Part shown: in pieces, positions 17,139 to 25,653 of the stretch
Position numbering within the stretch: position 1 is the first letter of the stretch
How the letters are laid out: each line of letters opens with the position of its first letter
Translations under genes and position numbers: made by a program
DNA from: Duganella sp. SG902
GTDB taxonomy: Bacteria; Pseudomonadota; Gammaproteobacteria; Burkholderiales; Burkholderiaceae_D
NCBI RefSeq assembly: GCF_013376005.1
Contig: NZ_JABMJK010000005.1
Location: 62,001-126,000 of the forward strand
Direction of reading: 5' to 3'
DNA: 64,000 nucleotides
The notes under the pieces: generated by a model
The model's database searches: none
What the model was told of the DNA's origin: nothing
Seen by the model: only the letters and a program-made list of their open reading frames with translations

Positions 17139-18167
17139 ATGATCGAACTCGACGGAGCGCAAGGCGAGGGCGGCGGCCAGATCCTGCGCAGCGCGCTGAC
17201 GCTGTCCATGATCACCGGCCAGCCCTTCCGCATGATCAATATCCGCGCCAACCGGCCCAAGCCGGGCCTGATGCGCCAGCACCTGGCCGCCGTGCAGGCC
17301 TCGGCCCGCATCAGCGGCGCCGACGTGAGCGGCGCCGAGGCCGGATCGCTGGCGCTGCGGTTTGCGCCGGGCCCGATACGCGGCGGCGACTACGCGTTCG
17401 CCATCGGCACCGCCGGCAGTTGCACGCTGGTGCTGCAAACGCTGCTGCCGGCATTGCTGCACGCCGATGGGCCAGCGACCATCAGCATCAGCGGCGGCAC
17501 GCACAACTCGATGGCGCCGCCGCTGCACTTCCTGCAGCGCGCATATGGCCGGGTACTGGGCGAAATGGGCGCCCGGATCGACATCCAGCTGAAGCGCTTC
17601 GGCTTTTATCCAGCCGGCGGCGGCGAAGTGCTGGCCTCGATCGCACCGTGCGCCCAGCTGCGTCCGTTTGAATTGCTGGAACGCGGCGCGCGGCGCCACG
17701 GCTATGCGGAGAGCTTCATCGCCGGCGTGCCCGCCAACGTGGCGACGCGTGAGCTGGCGGTCATCGGCTCCGGCATGGGCTGGACCGACGAGCAATTGCT
17801 GCATCGCGGCCTGCCGGGAGAACAGGGCCCGGGCAACGCCCTGCTGCTGACGCTGGACCATGAGCATGTGACCGAGGTGTTCGCCGGCTTCGGCGAGAAG
17901 GCGGTGCGCGCGGAAACTGTGGCCAAGCACGTTTTGCAGGAGGCACGCGCCTATCTTGCGTCCGGCGCCGCCGTTGGCGAACATCTGGCGGACCAGTTGA
18001 TGCTGCCAATGGCCCTCGCCGGTGGCGGCTGTTTCACCACCAACGTGCTGTCCTCGCATGCGACCACCAATGCCGGGGTGATCAGCCGCTTCCTACCGGT
18101 CCGCTTCCATTTCGAGCACATGGCCGACAAGATCTATTGCCAGTTGAACTCTGCGCACCAGCTGTGA
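17139..18167 (+). CDS. rtcA: RtcA, RNA 3'-terminal phosphate cyclase
   Basis: A 342-residue RtcA. It converts RNA 3'-phosphates to 2',3'-cyclic phosphates using ATP through a covalent histidine-AMP. Visible family motifs: DGAQGEGGGQILR at the N-terminus, the NSMAPPLHFL segment, RHGYAES and SSHATTNAGVI near the C-terminus, which holds the adenylated histidine. AAGGA spaced 5 nt from the ATG fixes the start. It ends the RtcR-regulated operon; its stop codon is the first triplet of a large hairpin. Confidence 0.96.
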   Translation: MIELDGAQGEGGGQILRSALTLSMITGQPFRMINIRANRPKPGLMRQHLAAVQASARISGADVSGAEAGSLALRFAPGPIRGGDYAFAIGTAGSCTLVLQTLLPALLHADGPATISISGGTHNSMAPPLHFLQRAYGRVLGEMGARIDIQLKRFGFYPAGGGEVLASIAPCAQLRPFELLERGARRHGYAESFIAGVPANVATRELAVIGSGMGWTDEQLLHRGLPGEQGPGNALLLTLDHEHVTEVFAGFGEKAVRAETVAKHVLQEARAYLASGAAVGEHLADQLMLPMALAGGGCFTTNVLSSHATTNAGVISRFLPVRFHFEHMADKIYCQLNSAHQL

Positions 18168-18200
18168 ATGCTATGATGGGTCTCCCATCGATAGCATTCA
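18165..18200 (+). terminator. Long hairpin at the end of the rtcBA operon
   Basis: A 16-bp stem with one bulged G and a TCT loop (TGAATGCTATGATGGG pairing with CCCATCGATAGCATTCA). The stem begins with the rtcA stop codon. No U-tract follows, so it may be a processing or stabilising structure rather than a simple intrinsic terminator. Confidence 0.65.
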
Positions 18201-18224
18201 CCCCTACTCTTAGTTAAACAACAA

Positions 18225-21200
18225 ATGCGCCGTTTGATTACCCGGCTTTGCCTCGTGGCGGGCGTGCTGTCCGGCGGCCCGCACGCCTGGGCGCTCGATC
18301 CCGGCGTCAGCCTGTTCGATTACCATCACGACACCTGGCGCCACAAGGACGGCGCGCCGGTCAGCATCACCAGCATGGCGCAAACCACCGACGGCTGGCT
18401 GTGGCTGGGCACCGAACAGGGCCTGTACCGCTTCGACGGCCTGCACTTCGAACGCTACCGCTCGCCATCGGGGCGGGCCCTGCTCAGCGCGCGCATTTCC
18501 ACCCTCACCGCCACCCTCGGCGGCGACCTGGTGGTGGGCCACCTCGACGGCGGCATCAACCTGATACGGCGCGGCGAGATCATTCCACTGCCGGCATGGA
18601 ACGCCGCCAAGGTCGACACGGTGTACGACATCATGGTCGACCGCGACGGCACCATCTGGATCTGTACCCGCTCCGGCCTGGTGCGCTACGCCAAGGGCGC
18701 CTGGCACAACGTCGACGCCAGCTGGGGCTTGCCGCAGAAAACCATCGAGGAGGCCACGCTCGACCAGTACGATCAGCTATGGGTGCTGGTCAGCCGCGAA
18801 TGGTACAAGCTGGACCGTGACGCGCGGCGCTTCCAGCCCACCGGCCGCCGCGACGAGGACGGCGCCTTCTTCTCGCCGGACGGCGCCATGTGGCGGCGCA
18901 AGGGCAAGCTGATCGAGCGCGTGCCCAGCGGCCAGCCGGGGCCGCGGTTGCCGCGGCTGGAGGCGCAGCGTCACCTGTTCCGCCAGACGCGCGATATGTT
19001 CGACGCCGACGGCAATCTGTGGCTGCTGCGCTCGCCCAACGGCATCGCCCGCGTGCGCAAGCAGGACTTGCCGCGCAGCGACAGCTTCGATCCCTCGCTG
19101 CTGCCGGCCGAGCGCCTGGACCAGCCGTGGCAGCTCAGCAATCCGCACCTGATCGGCATGCTGGAGGACCGCGAGGGCAATCTGTGGGCGATGTCGCTCA
19201 GCGGCCTGGAGCGCTGGCGCAACCAGCGCATCCGCACCATCGCCTTGCCGGAAAACCTGGCCTCGCCCAACCTGGCGGCCGACGGCCAAGGCCGCATCTG
19301 GGTCGGCGCAGACAACCTCGAGCAGTTATGGGACGTGGCCGGCTCGACGCCGCCGGCGCCACGCACCGGCGCCCGCCGCATCGCCGTGGCGGGCCGCGCC
19401 GGGGCCATCCTGAGCGCCAGCGCGCAGGGCGTGGAGCACCGCCGCGACGGCAAGCTGACCGTGCTGCCGCTGCCGTCCGACTGCCCGAATGTGCGGGCGC
19501 CGCTGGTCAACCGCCTGGCCGAGGACCGCGACAGCATCTGGGCCGGCCTGCGCAACTGCGGCCTGTTCCGCTACCGCGACGGCGCCTGGCATCCCGGCGC
19601 CGGGCTGGGTATTCCGCCCAAGGAGCGCGTGATGACCGCCGCCCCCGACGGCGCCATGTGGTTCGGCTACCGCAACGGCGACGTGCTGCGCTTTCTCGAT
19701 GGCCAGCTGACCCGCTACGCCATGGCCGATGGCCGCAGCCTGGGTCCGCTGCAACTGATCGACACCCAGCGCGAGATCCTGATCTCCGGCGCCGAGGGCA
19801 TGGCCGTGCTGCGCCAGGGCCGCTTCGAGCGCCTGCACGCGGCCGAGCCGGATGCCCTGAACTACGTGGCCGGCGTGGTGGTCATGCCCAACGGCGACCG
19901 CTGGCTGCACGTCGGCGCCGGCCTGGCGCGCGTGGCCGCCGCCGACTGGCAGGCCAGCATGGCCGATCCGCGCCGCCCGCTGCGCATGGAGGTGCTGGAC
20001 GCGGCCGACGGCTATCCGGGCGCGCCGATGATCTTCGCGCCGATCGCCAACGGCACGCTCGACGACGCCGGCAAGCTGTGGTTCGCCGCCACCGAGGGCA
20101 TCGGCGTGCTCGACACCAACCGGCTGTACCGCAATCCGGTGCCGCCCGCGCTGGAGATCAACGCGCTCAGCGTCGACAACCAGCTGTATCCCCCGCAAGC
20201 CGGCCTGCGCCTGCCGCAAAAGCCGATGCGGGTGGACATCGGCTTCGCCGCCCTCAGCATCGGCATGCCGGAACGCATGCAAGTCTGGTACAAGCTGGAC
20301 GGCGTCGACCGCGACTGGCAACTGGCCGGCACGCGCCGCATGGTCAGCTATTCCAATCTCGGTCCCGGCAGCTACCGCTTCAGCATCAAGGCCGCCAACG
20401 GCGACGGCGTCTGGAACGAGGGCGGCGCCAGCCTGTCATTCGCCATCGAGCCGGCCTTCACCCAGACCGTGTGGTTCTACCTGCTGTGCGCGGGCGCGGC
20501 GATCGCCGTGGCGTACGGCTTGTACCTGATGCGCCTGCGCCAGCTGGTGCGCCGCATGAACGCGGTGCTGGCGGCGCGCCTGCTGGAGCGCGAGCGCATC
20601 GCCCGCGCGCTGCACGACAGCCTGCTGCAGAGCGTGCAGGCGCTGGTGCTGCGCTTCAGCGCGCTCGGCAAGTCGCTGCCGCCGGACAGCGAAGCGCGCC
20701 AGCAGTTGAACACCCTGCTGTACGAGGCGGACGGCGTGATCGTCGAGGGCCGCAACGCGGTGATGGGCTTGCGTCTGGCCAGCGTGCATGGCGGCGATAT
20801 CGAACTGGCCTTCCGCCGGCTGGTGGAACGCATGCAGGCCGAACATCAGGTAAGCATGGCGCTCAGCGTGCGCGGCACGCGCCGCCGGCTCGATCCGCTG
20901 GCATGGGAGGAGGTGTACCACATCGGCGCCGAAGCCCTGCTCAACGCCTGCCGTCACGCCGGCGCAAGCCGCATCGTCATGGAGCTCGACTTTGGCGCGC
21001 AGGGCCTGACGCTGCTGGTGCGCGACAACGGCAAGGGTCTGGACGCCGACCTGCTGCGCGATGGCCAGCGCGACGGCCACTGGGGATTGGTGGGTATGCG
21101 CGAGCGCGCCCACAATCTGCACGGGACACTGACGCTGCAAGCGGCCACGCCGCGCGGACTGACGGTGCGGCTGCATATACCGGCCACGCGCGCGTACGGC

Positions 21201-21266
21201 GGCCAGGGCCGGCCATCGTGGCGGCGGCGCGTGGCGTCCCTGTTCAGCCGCTGGCGCGGCGCCTAG
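18225..21266 (+). CDS. Beta-propeller two-component sensor histidine kinase (HisKA_3 / NarX type)
   Basis: A 1013-residue sensor. After a signal peptide (to about residue 24) the periplasmic part has repeated propeller motifs (TTDGWLWLGTEQGLYRFDG, DRDGTIWICTRSGLVRY) of the two-component-regulator-propeller family. A Y_Y_Y-like Ig domain (YKLDGVDRDWQLAGTRRMVSYSNLGPGSYRF) follows near residues 665-740. One TM helix lies near 748-768. The kinase has phospho-His797 in RALHDSLLQS and an ATPase domain with EALLNACRHAGAS, RDNGKGLD and GLVGMRERA. Such sensors often detect carbohydrates. The partner is the NarL regulator encoded tail to tail: the two stop codons overlap. Confidence 0.92.
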   Translation: MRRLITRLCLVAGVLSGGPHAWALDPGVSLFDYHHDTWRHKDGAPVSITSMAQTTDGWLWLGTEQGLYRFDGLHFERYRSPSGRALLSARISTLTATLGGDLVVGHLDGGINLIRRGEIIPLPAWNAAKVDTVYDIMVDRDGTIWICTRSGLVRYAKGAWHNVDASWGLPQKTIEEATLDQYDQLWVLVSREWYKLDRDARRFQPTGRRDEDGAFFSPDGAMWRRKGKLIERVPSGQPGPRLPRLEAQRHLFRQTRDMFDADGNLWLLRSPNGIARVRKQDLPRSDSFDPSLLPAERLDQPWQLSNPHLIGMLEDREGNLWAMSLSGLERWRNQRIRTIALPENLASPNLAADGQGRIWVGADNLEQLWDVAGSTPPAPRTGARRIAVAGRAGAILSASAQGVEHRRDGKLTVLPLPSDCPNVRAPLVNRLAEDRDSIWAGLRNCGLFRYRDGAWHPGAGLGIPPKERVMTAAPDGAMWFGYRNGDVLRFLDGQLTRYAMADGRSLGPLQLIDTQREILISGAEGMAVLRQGRFERLHAAEPDALNYVAGVVVMPNGDRWLHVGAGLARVAAADWQASMADPRRPLRMEVLDAADGYPGAPMIFAPIANGTLDDAGKLWFAATEGIGVLDTNRLYRNPVPPALEINALSVDNQLYPPQAGLRLPQKPMRVDIGFAALSIGMPERMQVWYKLDGVDRDWQLAGTRRMVSYSNLGPGSYRFSIKAANGDGVWNEGGASLSFAIEPAFTQTVWFYLLCAGAAIAVAYGLYLMRLRQLVRRMNAVLAARLLERERIARALHDSLLQSVQALVLRFSALGKSLPPDSEARQQLNTLLYEADGVIVEGRNAVMGLRLASVHGGDIELAFRRLVERMQAEHQVSMALSVRGTRRRLDPLAWEEVYHIGAEALLNACRHAGASRIVMELDFGAQGLTLLVRDNGKGLDADLLRDGQRDGHWGLVGMRERAHNLHGTLTLQAATPRGLTVRLHIPATRAYGGQGRPSWRRRVASLFSRWRGA

Positions 21267-21925
21267 AAACGCAAGCCGGGCGGCAGGCGCCCGCCGGCAT
21301 CCATGCCGATGATGCCGCGCTGTATGCCCAACAGCACGGCGTGGGTGCGGTCGTTGGCCTGCATCTTGGCCAGCACGTTTTTCATGTGGGTCTTGATGGT
21401 GCCTTCGGACAGGCCGAGCCGGTCGCCGATCTTCTGGTTGGTGTTGCCCATCGCCGCCAGCTGCAGCACCTCCACCTCGCGCGGCGTGAGCGCGCTCATG
21501 TACATCTGCTCGGCCAGCGCGCACGCCACCGATGGCAGGATGCGGCGGCGGCCGCTGTGCACCGTCATGATGGTTTCCTGCAACTCATGGCGCACCGCGC
21601 TTTTCAGCATGTAGCCGACCGCGCCGGCGCGGATGGCCTGCGCCGCCTGGACGTTGCCTTCGTACGTGGTCAGCACGATCACACGCGCCTCCGGTGTCTC
21701 GTTGCGGATGGCGGCGATCGCCTCGCTGCCATGCATGTCCGGCAGTTGCAGGTCCATCAGCGTCACGTCCGGGCGCAGGCGGCGGTGCTGGGCCACCGCC
21801 TCGGCGCCGCTGCCGGCCTGGCCCACCAGCCGCACGCCCGGCATGGTCTCCAGCGCGCTGGCCACGCCCGCGAGGAAGATGGGATGGTCATCGACCATCA
21901 GCACGGTGATCGGGGCGGTCGTCAT
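21263..21925 (-). CDS. NarL/FixJ-family response regulator
   Basis: A 220-residue regulator with an N-terminal receiver (VLMVDDHPIF acidic pair, phospho-Asp in VTLMDLQLPD, Lys in GYMLKSA) and a C-terminal LuxR-type HTH (LTPREVEVLQLAAMGNTNQKI). It matches the HisKA_3 class of the adjacent kinase, so the pair is a probable two-component system despite convergent orientation; the last 4 nt of the two genes overlap. The ATG at 21925 starts just before the receiver; a longer GTG start 60 nt upstream adds residues without homology. Confidence 0.92.
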   Translation of the reverse strand: MTTAPITVLMVDDHPIFLAGVASALETMPGVRLVGQAGSGAEAVAQHRRLRPDVTLMDLQLPDMHGSEAIAAIRNETPEARVIVLTTYEGNVQAAQAIRAGAVGYMLKSAVRHELQETIMTVHSGRRRILPSVACALAEQMYMSALTPREVEVLQLAAMGNTNQKIGDRLGLSEGTIKTHMKNVLAKMQANDRTHAVLLGIQRGIIGMDAGGRLPPGLRF

Positions 21926-22097
21926 GGCTAGGCTTTCGGCGGAACTGGAAACCTCTACTTTGCCATAAAAAACGTTTACCCTCACCTACTCGATCGGACG
22001 ATGCCGATCTATCAATATCTGAGGATTCGGCGCTTCCGCCCTTCTCCTACACTGGTTCCCGCTGTCCCTTCCCTTTCACCGACACGAGGAGCACACC

Positions 22098-22385
22098 ATG
22101 AAAACCACCAATGCCGCCCTGGCGGCCACCCTGGCCCTGTCGCTGGCCGCCCTGGCCGGCAGCGCCCACGCGGCCGACACCAAGCCCGCCGAGCAAAAGA
22201 AACCAACCGAGAAATGCTATGGCGTGGCCAAGGCCGGCCAGAACGATTGCGCCGCCGGCGCCGGCACCACCTGCGCCGGCACCTCCAAGACCGACTACCA
22301 AGGCAACGCCTGGGTGCTGGTCGACAAGGGCACCTGCACCAAGATCAAGACGCCGAAGGGCTTTGGTTCGCTGACGCCACGCTAG
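22098..22385 (+). CDS. bufA1: BufA1-like (DUF2282) bufferin precursor peptide
   Basis: A 95-residue small secreted protein. A Sec signal peptide ends at SAHA-A (about residue 26). The mature part has four cysteines in the DUF2282/BufA1 pattern: EKCYGV, GQNDC, TTCAG and KGTCTK. Bufferins are periplasmic RiPP metallophores whose cysteines are oxidised to thiooxazoles by a DUF692 enzyme, giving copper-binding peptides. An AGGAG site precedes the ATG. It heads an operon holding BufC, DoxX, a hydrolase, a second precursor and the DUF692 maturase. Confidence 0.85.
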   Translation: MKTTNAALAATLALSLAALAGSAHAADTKPAEQKKPTEKCYGVAKAGQNDCAAGAGTTCAGTSKTDYQGNAWVLVDKGTCTKIKTPKGFGSLTPR

Positions 22386-22392
22386 CGCCGCC

Positions 22393-23139
22393 ATGAAGCT
22401 CGCCCAGCTGCAACGCGATTTCAGCACCTGGCTGGTGGCGCCGACCGTCCCGCTGGCCAAGCGCCTGGGGCCGGCGGCGCGGCTGGCGGTGTACCAGAAC
22501 AACTACCGCAGCCAGCTGGTCGGCTGCCTCGAACACTCGTATCCGCTGCTGTGCGGCTGGATGGGCGAGGATGCCTTTCTCGGCGCCGCGGTAAGCCATA
22601 TCGATGCCCATCCGCCGCATGGCTGGACCCTGGACGCGTACGCCGACGGTTTCCACGCCACGCTGGCGGCGCTCTACCCGGACCACCCCGACCTGCACGA
22701 GCTGGCGTGGATCGAGCACGCGCTCAACACCGCCTTCGTGGCGGCCGACGCCGCGCCCGTCGCACAGGACAGGCTGGCGACACTGGACTGGGACCGCGCG
22801 CTGCTGCGGCTGACACCATCGCTGCAACTGCGCAAGGCCGCCACCAATGCCGAGGCCATCTGGAGCGCGCTGTGGGGGCAGCGCACGGCGCCGGAAGGCG
22901 AAATGCTGACCGAGCCGGGCGGCTACATCGTCTGGCGGCGCGGTCACACCGCCGTGCTGCGCCAGGCTGAAACGCTGGAATACGCGGCGCTGCTGCAACT
23001 CCAGCGCGACGGCGGCTTTGCCGCCCTGTGCGACTGGCTGGTGGCCGAGCGCGGCGAACAGGAAGGCATCACCCAGGCAGGCGCGCTGCTGGCGCAATGG
23101 CTAGGCGCCGAACTCATCACCGGCATCGACGTGGTTTAA
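22393..23139 (+). CDS. bufC: BufC-type DUF2063 protein, bufferin maturase partner
   Basis: A 248-residue protein of the DUF2063 / HvfC-BufC N-terminal family. Family features at the start: LQRDFSTWL, RLAVYQNNYRSQLVGCLEHSYPLL and LAWIEHALNTAF. These proteins recruit precursor peptides to the DUF692 iron oxidase. It begins 7 nt after bufA1, consistent with one mRNA. Here it is separated from the maturase gene by three other genes, whereas the two are usually adjacent. Confidence 0.85.
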   Translation: MKLAQLQRDFSTWLVAPTVPLAKRLGPAARLAVYQNNYRSQLVGCLEHSYPLLCGWMGEDAFLGAAVSHIDAHPPHGWTLDAYADGFHATLAALYPDHPDLHELAWIEHALNTAFVAADAAPVAQDRLATLDWDRALLRLTPSLQLRKAATNAEAIWSALWGQRTAPEGEMLTEPGGYIVWRRGHTAVLRQAETLEYAALLQLQRDGGFAALCDWLVAERGEQEGITQAGALLAQWLGAELITGIDVV

Positions 23140-23157
23140 ACCGATACAAGGAACATC

Positions 23158-23640
23158 ATGACTACGCTACATCTCCATCAAGCCGCGCCGCCCAGTCTCA
23201 GCGCGTGGCTGCGCCGTTTGTTGCCCGACAATCTGCTGCTGCTGATCGCCCGCTTGGGCATAGGCGCGGTGTTCTTCCTGTCCGGCCGCACCAAGGTGCA
23301 GGGCTTCATGACCATCAAGCCCTCCACCTACGAGCTGTTCCGCAGCGAATACGCCTTGCCGCTGCTGCCCCCAGACATCGCGGCGCAACTGGCCACGGCC
23401 GCCGAGAATTGCCTGCCAGTGCTGCTTGCGCTGGGGCTGGCCACGCGGCCGGCCGCCGCCGGCATGTTCTGCATGACGGCGGTGATTGAAATCTTCGTCT
23501 ACCCGGACGCCTGGCCCACCCACCTGAGCTGGGCCGGCCTGCTGCTGCCGCTGATCGCGCGCGGCGCCGGCGCGTGGTCGCTGGACCACCTGCTGTGGCG
23601 CCGTTTTTCTTCCCACCACTCAACTGGAGCATCGCAATGA
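23158..23640 (+). CDS. DoxX-family membrane protein of the bufferin operon
   Basis: A 160-residue inner-membrane DoxX protein with about four hydrophobic helices (for example [20 protein letters not shown], a family signature near residues 25-45). DoxX-like genes are frequent members of DUF692/DUF2063 operons, but their role there is unclear. Its TGA overlaps the ATG of the next gene (ATGA), implying translational coupling. Confidence 0.88.
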   Translation: MTTLHLHQAAPPSLSAWLRRLLPDNLLLLIARLGIGAVFFLSGRTKVQGFMTIKPSTYELFRSEYALPLLPPDIAAQLATAAENCLPVLLALGLATRPAAAGMFCMTAVIEIFVYPDAWPTHLSWAGLLLPLIARGAGAWSLDHLLWRRFSSHHSTGASQ

Positions 23641-24383
23641 ACACCATCCGCACCCTGGCCGCCGCGTTGGCGCTGGCCGCCGCCCCGGCCCTGCATGCGG
23701 CCGCCGAACCGGTCAAGAACATCGTCATCGTCAGCGGCTCCTTCGTGGACGGCTCGGGCTGGCGCGTGATCCACGACATCCTCACGCAGAAAGGCTACAA
23801 GGTCACGGTGGCGGCCCAGCCGCACACCAGCCTCGACGACGACATCGCCGCCGCCCGCGAAATCCTCGACCAGCAAGTCGGCCCGGTGGTGCTGGTCGGC
23901 CACAGCTCGGGCGGCGCGGTGATCTCCGCCGCCAGCGAGCGCGACAAGGTGAAGGCATTGGTCTACGTCTCGGCCCTGCTGCCGGACGTGGGCGAAAGCC
24001 TGGCCCAGGTGATCGGTTCCAAGCCCGCGCCCAGCAACAGCGTGAAGCCGACCCAGGACGGCCACCTGTTCGTCGACCCGGCCCGCTTCCACGCCGACGT
24101 TGGCGCCGACCTGCCGGAAAACCGCACCAACTTCATGGCCATCTCGCAAGTGCCTGCCACGGTGGCCACCTTCAACACCCAGATCTGGGCGGCGGCCTGG
24201 CGCAAGAAGCCAAGCTACGCCGTCCTGTCCACCGAGGACCGCGCGCTCAGCCCCGACCTGCAGCGGTGGATGTACCAACGTGCCGGCGCCAAGGTCACCG
24301 AAGTGAAGGCCAGCCACCTGGCCTACATCTCGCAGCCGGACCAGGTAGCAAAAGTGATCGACGACGCGGCCAATGCCCGCTGA
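23637..24383 (+). CDS. Secreted alpha/beta hydrolase in the bufferin operon
   Basis: A 248-residue alpha/beta hydrolase with a Sec signal peptide (about 1-22). The nucleophile elbow is GHSSGG with Ser90; [15 protein letters not shown] forms the first strand and oxyanion region. A C-terminal ASHLAYIS supplies a histidine at the expected place, and [10 protein letters not shown] precedes it. It resembles the short EstA/MhpC-like esterases that act on small esters. It overlaps doxX by 4 nt and has a GGAG site. It is not part of the standard bufferin set, so its link to peptide maturation is unknown. Confidence 0.85.
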   Translation: MNTIRTLAAALALAAAPALHAAAEPVKNIVIVSGSFVDGSGWRVIHDILTQKGYKVTVAAQPHTSLDDDIAAAREILDQQVGPVVLVGHSSGGAVISAASERDKVKALVYVSALLPDVGESLAQVIGSKPAPSNSVKPTQDGHLFVDPARFHADVGADLPENRTNFMAISQVPATVATFNTQIWAAAWRKKPSYAVLSTEDRALSPDLQRWMYQRAGAKVTEVKASHLAYISQPDQVAKVIDDAANAR

Positions 24384-24407
24384 TATTTTTCAACCAAGGA
24401 GATAACC

Positions 24408-24695
24408 ATGAGCCACAACCCCGCTTCCCGTTCGGCGCGCGCCGCCGCCTCCATGCTGCTGGCCCTGAGCACGCTGAGCGCCGCCATCCATGCCGACGCC
24501 GCCGACAAGCCGGCCGCGCCGGAGCCGAAAGGCCGCTGCTACGGCATCAACACCTGCAAGGGCACCAGCCTGTGCGCCACCGCCAAGAACGATTGCAAGG
24601 GCCTCAACAACTGCAAGGGCGAAGGCGTGCTGGTCAAGACCAAGGGCGAATGCCTGGCCGCCGGCGGCACCCTGACCGAACCGAAGACCAAGTAA
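24408..24695 (+). CDS. bufA2: BufA2-like six-cysteine bufferin precursor
   Basis: A 95-residue secreted peptide: signal sequence to about residue 30, then a Lys/Cys-rich core with six cysteines (GRCYGINTCKG, SLCATA, NDCKG, NNCKGEG, GECLAAGG). The spacing differs from the upstream BufA1-like peptide, so the operon encodes two distinct precursors. An AAGGAG site precedes the ATG. An intrinsic terminator lies between this gene and the DUF692 gene, so precursor mRNA should exceed maturase mRNA. Confidence 0.8.
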   Translation: MSHNPASRSARAAASMLLALSTLSAAIHADAADKPAAPEPKGRCYGINTCKGTSLCATAKNDCKGLNNCKGEGVLVKTKGECLAAGGTLTEPKTK

Positions 24696-24704
24696 CCCTC
24701 ACGC

Positions 24705-24741
24705 CCGCCCGGCACGCACTACCGCGCGCCGGGCGGTTTTT
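24705..24741 (+). terminator. Intra-operon intrinsic terminator before the bufferin maturase
   Basis: A perfect 9-bp GC stem CCGCCCGGC / GCCGGGCGG followed by five T. It lies between the BufA2-like precursor and DUF692 on the coding strand, and would act as partial attenuation of the maturase gene. Confidence 0.85.
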
Positions 24742-24761
24742 CCCTTTTTGAAGCAATCGCC

Positions 24762-25649
24762 ATGCACACTTTTTCCGGCTACGGCCTCGGCTTGCGCAAG
24801 GAACACTATGCCGATTTCCTCGACGGCCAGGTCGCGGTCGATTTCGTGGAAGTGATATCCGAGAATTTCATGGTGGCCGGCGGCCAGCCGCGCCACATCC
24901 TGCGCCGGATCCGCGAGCGCCATCCGGTGGCCTTGCACGGCGTGTCGATGTCGATCGGCTCGGCCGACGGCTTGCGCACCGACTACCTGCATCTGCTGCG
25001 CGCCTTGGCGGACGAGATCGAGCCGCTGTTCGTGTCGGATCATTTGAGCTGGTCGCGCATCGGCGGTTTCAATTCGCACGATCTGTTGCCGCTGCCGTAC
25101 ACAGAAGAGGCGCTGGACATCGTCTGCGCCAACATCGACCGCGCGCAGGACGTGCTGGGCCGCGCCATGCTGTTCGAGAACCCGTCCAGCTATCTGCACT
25201 TTGAACCGGCCGACATGAGCGAATGGGACTTCCTGTCCGCCATGTGCGAGCGCACCGGCTGCCGCCTGCTGCTGGACGTGAACAACATCTACGTCAGCTC
25301 GGTCAACCACGGCTATGCGCTGGAGGACTACCTCGACGGCCTGCCATTCCAGCACGTGCGCCAGATCCACCTGGCCGGCCACACGCCCGGCGAGGTGCTG
25401 ATCGACACGCATGACCGCGCCGTGTGCCCGGCCGTATGGTCGCTGTATGCGGAAGTCATGACGCGCACCGGCCCTGTCGCCACCATGATCGAGCGCGACG
25501 CCGACATCCCGCCCCTGCCAGAACTGCTGCGCGAACTAAACCTAGCCCGCCAACTCAACCCCACCCCCGTCATTCCGGCGAAGGCCGGAATCCATAGAAC
25601 GCGCGCGCCCAGGCACACCCAAATTGGATTCCGGCCTACGCCGGAATGA
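24762..25649 (+). CDS. bufB: BufB-type DUF692 multinuclear iron oxidase (bufferin maturase)
   Basis: A 295-residue DUF692/MNIO enzyme with a TIM-barrel metal site. Characteristic segments: YGLGLRKEHY, VDFVEVISENFM, LHGVSMSIGS, FVSDHLSWS, NPSSYL, LLLDVNNIYVS and IHLAGH. MNIO enzymes use an Fe(II)/Fe(III) cluster to rewrite cysteines in RiPP precursors. The natural end is about LARQLNP. The last 25 or so residues (PVIPAKAGIH onward) are encoded by an 88-bp dispersed repeat, which also supplies the stop. The ribosome site is weak, and a terminator precedes the gene, both limiting expression. Confidence 0.88.
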   Translation: MHTFSGYGLGLRKEHYADFLDGQVAVDFVEVISENFMVAGGQPRHILRRIRERHPVALHGVSMSIGSADGLRTDYLHLLRALADEIEPLFVSDHLSWSRIGGFNSHDLLPLPYTEEALDIVCANIDRAQDVLGRAMLFENPSSYLHFEPADMSEWDFLSAMCERTGCRLLLDVNNIYVSSVNHGYALEDYLDGLPFQHVRQIHLAGHTPGEVLIDTHDRAVCPAVWSLYAEVMTRTGPVATMIERDADIPPLPELLRELNLARQLNPTPVIPAKAGIHRTRAPRHTQIGFRPTPE

Positions 25650-25653
25650 CGGG
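25566..25653. repeat. 88-bp dispersed inverted repeat forming the 3' ends of two convergent genes
   Basis: Terminal arms of 29 bp match at 28 positions (CCCGTCATTCCGGCGAAGG... against ...CCTACGCCGGAATGACGGG). Each arm contains the inner palindrome ATTCCGGC/GCCGGAAT. This is a REP/MITE-like element of a type common in proteobacteria, usually recognised by its translation PVIPAKAGIH. It lies exactly where bufB and the GH28 gene run into each other. Confidence 0.85.

Noticed and set aside
18890..21931. A 1013-codon frame inside the propeller kinase on the same strand
   Set aside because: It lacks any family motif and overlaps a gene with full sensor-kinase domains; it even runs through the convergent response regulator.
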